Source: an uncultured Bacilli bacterium | Lineage (GTDB): Bacteria > Bacillota_I > Bacilli_A > RF39 > UBA660 | Assembly: GCA_947631135.1 (NCBI GenBank) | Contig: CANRKE010000047.1 | Coordinates: 1 to 9,770 of the forward strand | Reading direction: 5' to 3' | Length of the DNA stretch: 9,770 bases | Part shown: positions 7,034 through 9,770 of the stretch, in pieces | How positions within the stretch are numbered: the stretch's first letter is position 1 | How the letters are laid out: each line of letters begins with the position of its first letter | The notes under the pieces: generated by a model | Seen by the model: only the letters and a program-made list of their open reading frames with translations | The model's database searches: none | Told to the model about the DNA's origin: nothing | Position numbers and translations under genes: made by a program

Positions 7034-7483
7034 GTGATAGATTTTAGAAGATTAAAAGATATAAGGGAAGATCATGATATTAATCAAGAAGAAATGGCAA
7101 AAATATTAAATGTTAATAGATCAACATACTCTTTATGGGAATTAAGTATAAACATTATTCCATTAAAATATCTAAATAATTTTGCTGACTATTTTAATGT
7201 TAGTATTGATTATGTTCTTGATTTAACTAATAAAAAAGATAATAAATCTATGATTAAAGGATTTGATTTAGAAATATTAGGTAAAAACTTAAAAGAAATA
7301 AGAATCAAAAATAATTTATCTCAAGAAAAAGTAGCTAATATTTTAGGTGTTAGTCAAGCATGTGTTAATAAATATGAAAATGGGAAAATATGTATTTCTA
7401 TACCTAATCTATATAAATATTGCAAAAATTTTAAAATATCATTTAATATGATATGTGGAAAAGAAAAAAAGACTAATAAATAG
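7034..7483 (+). CDS. Regulator with two XRE-type helix-turn-helix domains
   Basis: The only plus-strand gene encodes 149 residues with two Cro/C1-type DNA-binding domains in one chain. Domain 1 (about 4-64) has INQEEMAKILNVNRSTYSLWE, and ends in an IDYVLDL helix. Domain 2 (about 80-142) has LSQEKVANILGVSQACVNKYENG with a similar close. A short Lys/Asn linker (65-78) joins them. No separate ligand-binding or dimerisation domain is present, so one chain may bind two half-sites, or act as a built-in dimer. The start is GTG. It diverges from the coiled-coil gene across a region with spaced repeats, and its stop abuts the stop of the acyltransferase-like gene. It likely controls itself and the coiled-coil/six-gene block; this is inferred from position. 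Confidence 0.88.
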   Translation: MIDFRRLKDIREDHDINQEEMAKILNVNRSTYSLWELSINIIPLKYLNNFADYFNVSIDYVLDLTNKKDNKSMIKGFDLEILGKNLKEIRIKNNLSQEKVANILGVSQACVNKYENGKICISIPNLYKYCKNFKISFNMICGKEKKTNK

Positions 7484-8710
7484 TTATATATTACTAGTTA
7501 TTAGTTTAATATCACCTATATATAAATTTAATAGATTATAAAATTCATCCTCTAATTTAGAATTATTTAAATTAGAATTAAGTGTAATATTTAAGTTATT
7601 TTCAAATGTGCATATGGTACATTTGATTTTTTGTATCTTATTAGTATTTACTAATATAAATATATTTTTTATATGTCTTTTATATTGATTATCAAATTCT
7701 ATTTTTCCAATGTTTGAAAGTGTTGTTGTTGAATTATTACTAAAAAACTTTTTTGTATATTTAATGAATAATTTTTTTATAAATAAAGGTGTTAATTTAA
7801 TAAAAAAATTAGTTCCTAGTTTAACATCTCTTGTTAAATAATTTTTAATATTATTAATAGATAACTTTTCTTTAAACTCACTATGTACAATACTTAATAT
7901 ATCTTCAAATTGTAAGTTTTCGTTTTTTATAACATTACCGGATACATCAGTACAAACAAAGAAGTTTGATAATGACTGTATATTGTAATGTTTTCGTAAA
8001 TTTATTGGAATAGTAACTATTATATCTTTATTTGAATTAATATTATATAATGATCTATATATAGCATACATATATATAGATGTTATATATTCAGTAATTG
8101 AAACATTCATTTTTTTACATATATTTTTAAATTTTTCTAAATTCAATGTATAATGAAATGTTTTATTTATAGATAGATTACTTTTATCTTTTATTATGAA
8201 AGCTTTTTTGTTACTTTTATAAATTTTTAATGATTTATCCACATTATTTATATAGTGATCACAATTTGGATAATTATATATTTTTATATTATTTGATTTA
8301 TATTTATATTTTAAATTTATATAGTTATGCACGATACTTTTTAATAGATTAACTGCACCTATTCCATCTGTTAATACATGATGTATTTCGAGAGTAATTC
8401 TATTTTTATTATAACTTACTTTAAATAAGTATTCGTTATTATTGTTAATATTAATGTTGTCTTTTTCATTATCAATTATTGGTTTTTTGGAATTATTACC
8501 AAAATAATTCCAAAAGAAACCTGTTTTAAGTTTAACTCTATAAAACGGATATTCTTCAAGTGTCTGATTAACAGCTTTTTCTAATAGTTTTTTATCTATA
8601 TTCTTTTTCAAAATAACTGTTAATCTAAATATATTTTTGTCCCTCTTTTTATCTAATGAAAAGATTTTAGCCATATTATCTAATTTACGATTAAAATTTC
8701 TCAAATACAT
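7484..8710 (-). CDS. Condensation/alcohol acyltransferase-like protein
   Basis: This 408-residue protein belongs to the CoA-dependent acyltransferase superfamily (NRPS condensation, PapA5 and alcohol acetyltransferase types). The N-terminal RKLDNMAKIFS segment and the following FRLTVILKK strand are typical of the clostridial alcohol-acetyltransferase-like group. The catalytic motif HHVLTDG lies at 110-116 (His111 as base, Asp115 structural). IPINLRKHYN (about 234-243) and LSNIG (331-335) match later conserved strands; a DFGWG motif is not seen. It would transfer an acyl group to an alcohol or amine, but the substrate is unknown and no NRPS or carrier protein is nearby. ATG 8708-8710 is preferred to the GTG just before it; its ribosome site is weak, so coupling with the DUF362 gene 22 bases upstream is likely. 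Low-complexity Asn/Lys runs at 83-93 reflect the AT bias. Confidence 0.82.
   Translation of the reverse strand: MYLRNFNRKLDNMAKIFSLDKKRDKNIFRLTVILKKNIDKKLLEKAVNQTLEEYPFYRVKLKTGFFWNYFGNNSKKPIIDNEKDNININNNNEYLFKVSYNKNRITLEIHHVLTDGIGAVNLLKSIVHNYINLKYKYKSNNIKIYNYPNCDHYINNVDKSLKIYKSNKKAFIIKDKSNLSINKTFHYTLNLEKFKNICKKMNVSITEYITSIYMYAIYRSLYNINSNKDIIVTIPINLRKHYNIQSLSNFFVCTDVSGNVIKNENLQFEDILSIVHSEFKEKLSINNIKNYLTRDVKLGTNFFIKLTPLFIKKLFIKYTKKFFSNNSTTTLSNIGKIEFDNQYKRHIKNIFILVNTNKIQKIKCTICTFENNLNITLNSNLNNSKLEDEFYNLLNLYIGDIKLITSNI
8481..8521. repeat. Long inverted repeat inside the acyltransferase-like gene
   Basis: A perfect 13-bp inverted repeat (8485-8497 with 8503-8515, loop of 5) extends outward to GG/CC ends with a short bulge. 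It covers codons for about residues 63-77, just before the active-site region. It could form a stable hairpin in the mRNA. No T-tract follows on the minus strand, so it is not a standard terminator. Confidence 0.45.
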
Positions 8711-8732
8711 CACTTCTATCTATATATAAATT

Positions 8733-9611
8733 TTATTCAACCTCAATTAATTCGTATTCTCTATTACCAATTTTTAAATCATATGCTGCTTCAATTGTAT
8801 GTATTCCATGTCTTGAGTTTATTCTTTCTAGTAACTGATCTTTTCCTGGATCATCAGAATTAGTAACTAAATCTATACAAGCTTGATCAATAGCAACTGG
8901 ATCTAATGAAGCTAGTATTCCTATATCATTCATGCAAGGATCTTTTGCTGTACTACAACAATCACAGTCAACAGACATATTACACATTACATTTATATAT
9001 GCAATATTATTACCAAAATGTTCAGTAATACTTGATGCAGCATCAGCCATAGCCTCTAAAAATTTTATTTGATCTGTATGGAACATATCATCGTATGATC
9101 CACCTTCCATTCCAGCACAATGTATGTATCTTTTTCCTTTACTTGAAGCAACACCTATTGATAGTTGTTTAAGTGCTCCTCCATATCCTCCCATTGGATG
9201 TCCTTTAAAATGTGAAAGTACAAGCATAGAATCATAATTTAATAAATTTTTCCCTACATAATTTTTATTGATTACTTTACCATTTGGTATATCTAGTACA
9301 ATATCTTCTTTTTCGTCCATAATATCAACATCAAAGTATTTAGACCATTCATGATCTTCCATTAATTTTTTATGTTTTTCTGTTGTGTTTCTTTCACCAT
9401 CATATGCAGTATTACATTCTACTACAGTTCCATTTACATATTCTATCATAGGTTTCATAAATGGTGGTTTTAAATAATTTTGATTCCCAGCTTCTCCAGA
9501 ATGTACTTTTACTGCAACTTTCCCCTTTAATTCTATTCCTAATTTTTTATACATCTTAACAACACTATCTGGTGTTAATGATTTTGTAAAATAAACTTTT
9601 GATTTTTCCAT
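8733..9611 (-). CDS. DUF362 domain protein with cysteine cluster
   Basis: This 292-residue soluble protein shows the DUF362 pattern: VAVKVHSGE (32-40), SHFKGHPMGGYGGALKQLSIG (133-153) and GILASLDPVAID (231-242). A cysteine group Cys210, Cys216, Cys218, Cys219 and Cys226 could hold a metal or Fe-S centre. There is no separate CxxCxxCxxxC ferredoxin module, which many larger DUF362 proteins carry. The biochemical role of the family is not settled; redox or metal handling is often assumed. ATG 9609-9611 has AGGAGA eight bases upstream and an extended -10 promoter, the strongest start in the window. Its residue make-up is richer in Gly, Ala, Met and Asp and poorer in Asn/Lys runs than its neighbours, as expected for a conserved housekeeping-type gene. 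It appears to form an operon with the acyltransferase-like gene. Confidence 0.9.
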   Translation of the reverse strand: MEKSKVYFTKSLTPDSVVKMYKKLGIELKGKVAVKVHSGEAGNQNYLKPPFMKPMIEYVNGTVVECNTAYDGERNTTEKHKKLMEDHEWSKYFDVDIMDEKEDIVLDIPNGKVINKNYVGKNLLNYDSMLVLSHFKGHPMGGYGGALKQLSIGVASSKGKRYIHCAGMEGGSYDDMFHTDQIKFLEAMADAASSITEHFGNNIAYINVMCNMSVDCDCCSTAKDPCMNDIGILASLDPVAIDQACIDLVTNSDDPGKDQLLERINSRHGIHTIEAAYDLKIGNREYELIEVE

Positions 9612-9644
9612 AATATATTTCTCCTTCCATTCGTATGTATATTT

Positions 9645-9653
9645 ATTATACCA
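9645..9653 (-). promoter_or_regulatory. Extended -10 promoter of the DUF362 gene
   Basis: Minus-strand TGGTATAAT (consensus TATAAT at 9645-9650 with TG one base upstream) lies 33 bases before the start codon. The -35 region is A-rich with no clear TTGACA. It is placed to drive the DUF362 and acyltransferase-like pair. Confidence 0.65.
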
Positions 9654-9692
9654 CTATTTTGTTTTTTTTAATCTAAATACATTTAAAAAAAT

Positions 9693-9750
9693 AAAAAAGG
9701 GGCTGTTACGAAATTAAATAAATAATTTCTAACAGTTCTTTTTGTTTTTT
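9693..9750. terminator. Hairpin with T-tracts on both sides, probable bidirectional terminator
   Basis: CTGTTA (9703-9708) pairs with TAACAG (9730-9735) and GAAATT (9710-9715) with AATTTC (9724-9729), with one bulged C. In plus-strand RNA the stem grows by G-U and G-C pairs (9699-9702 with 9736-9739) and is followed by a T-rich run. On the minus strand six T and more follow the hairpin. It probably ends a minus-strand gene beyond the right edge and separates it from the DUF362 unit. The rest of 9612-9770 holds only the DUF362 promoter. Confidence 0.6.
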
Positions 9751-9770
9751 TGTTTTGGAAATGGAAAAGT

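Noticed and set aside
9706..9770. Partial minus-strand coding region at the right edge
   Set aside because: Only about 21 codons are visible, in a low-complexity Lys-rich stretch, and the frame overlaps a terminator-like hairpin; no family can be assigned.
1..9770. Genetic code 4 (TGA as Trp)
   Set aside because: Full-length families are read with TGG for Trp and no frame breaks at an in-frame TGA were needed to complete any protein.

Overview
The window comes from a very AT-rich member of the Bacillota (Firmicutes), probably an uncultured gut lineage of Bacilli or Clostridia. This rests on the extreme A/T bias, Asn/Ile/Lys-heavy proteins, strong Shine-Dalgarno sites, extended -10 promoters and gene families typical of that phylum. 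Tryptophan is read from TGG and no gene depends on reading TGA as an amino acid, so standard code 11 fits. All ten visible stop codons are TAA or TAG.

Layout, right to left, since nearly everything is on the minus strand. At 9693-9750 a hairpin with T-tracts on both sides marks the right edge. A two-gene unit follows: a DUF362 protein (8733-9611) with an extended -10 promoter, and a condensation/alcohol-acyltransferase-like protein (7484-8710). The only plus-strand gene, a protein with two XRE-type helix-turn-helix domains (7034-7483), ends exactly where the acyltransferase gene ends. It diverges from a small coiled-coil gene (6672-6917) across a 116-bp control region with spaced repeats.

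A tight six-gene block (6611 down to 762) follows, with gaps under 20 bp or overlaps. It encodes a membrane-anchored Asp-box (BNR) propeller protein, a P1B-type ATPase that has lost most metal-site and several catalytic motifs, a membrane protein with a zinc ribbon, a metallo-beta-lactamase-fold hydrolase, a membrane-anchored DNA/RNA non-specific endonuclease and a small integral membrane protein. The shared orientation and spacing suggest one operon with mostly envelope-associated products. No published system with this gene set is recognised.

At the left edge is a partial gene for a secreted protein with a SipW/TasA-type signal segment (1-563). It has its own promoter (723-751) and a leader of about 150 nt. 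The leader can fold either into a multi-helix domain closed by a 10-bp stem or into an intrinsic terminator that uses the same strand, so it looks like a riboswitch or attenuator. Together with the degenerate ATPase this is the most interesting part of the window. No tRNA, rRNA, CRISPR array or complete mobile element was seen.
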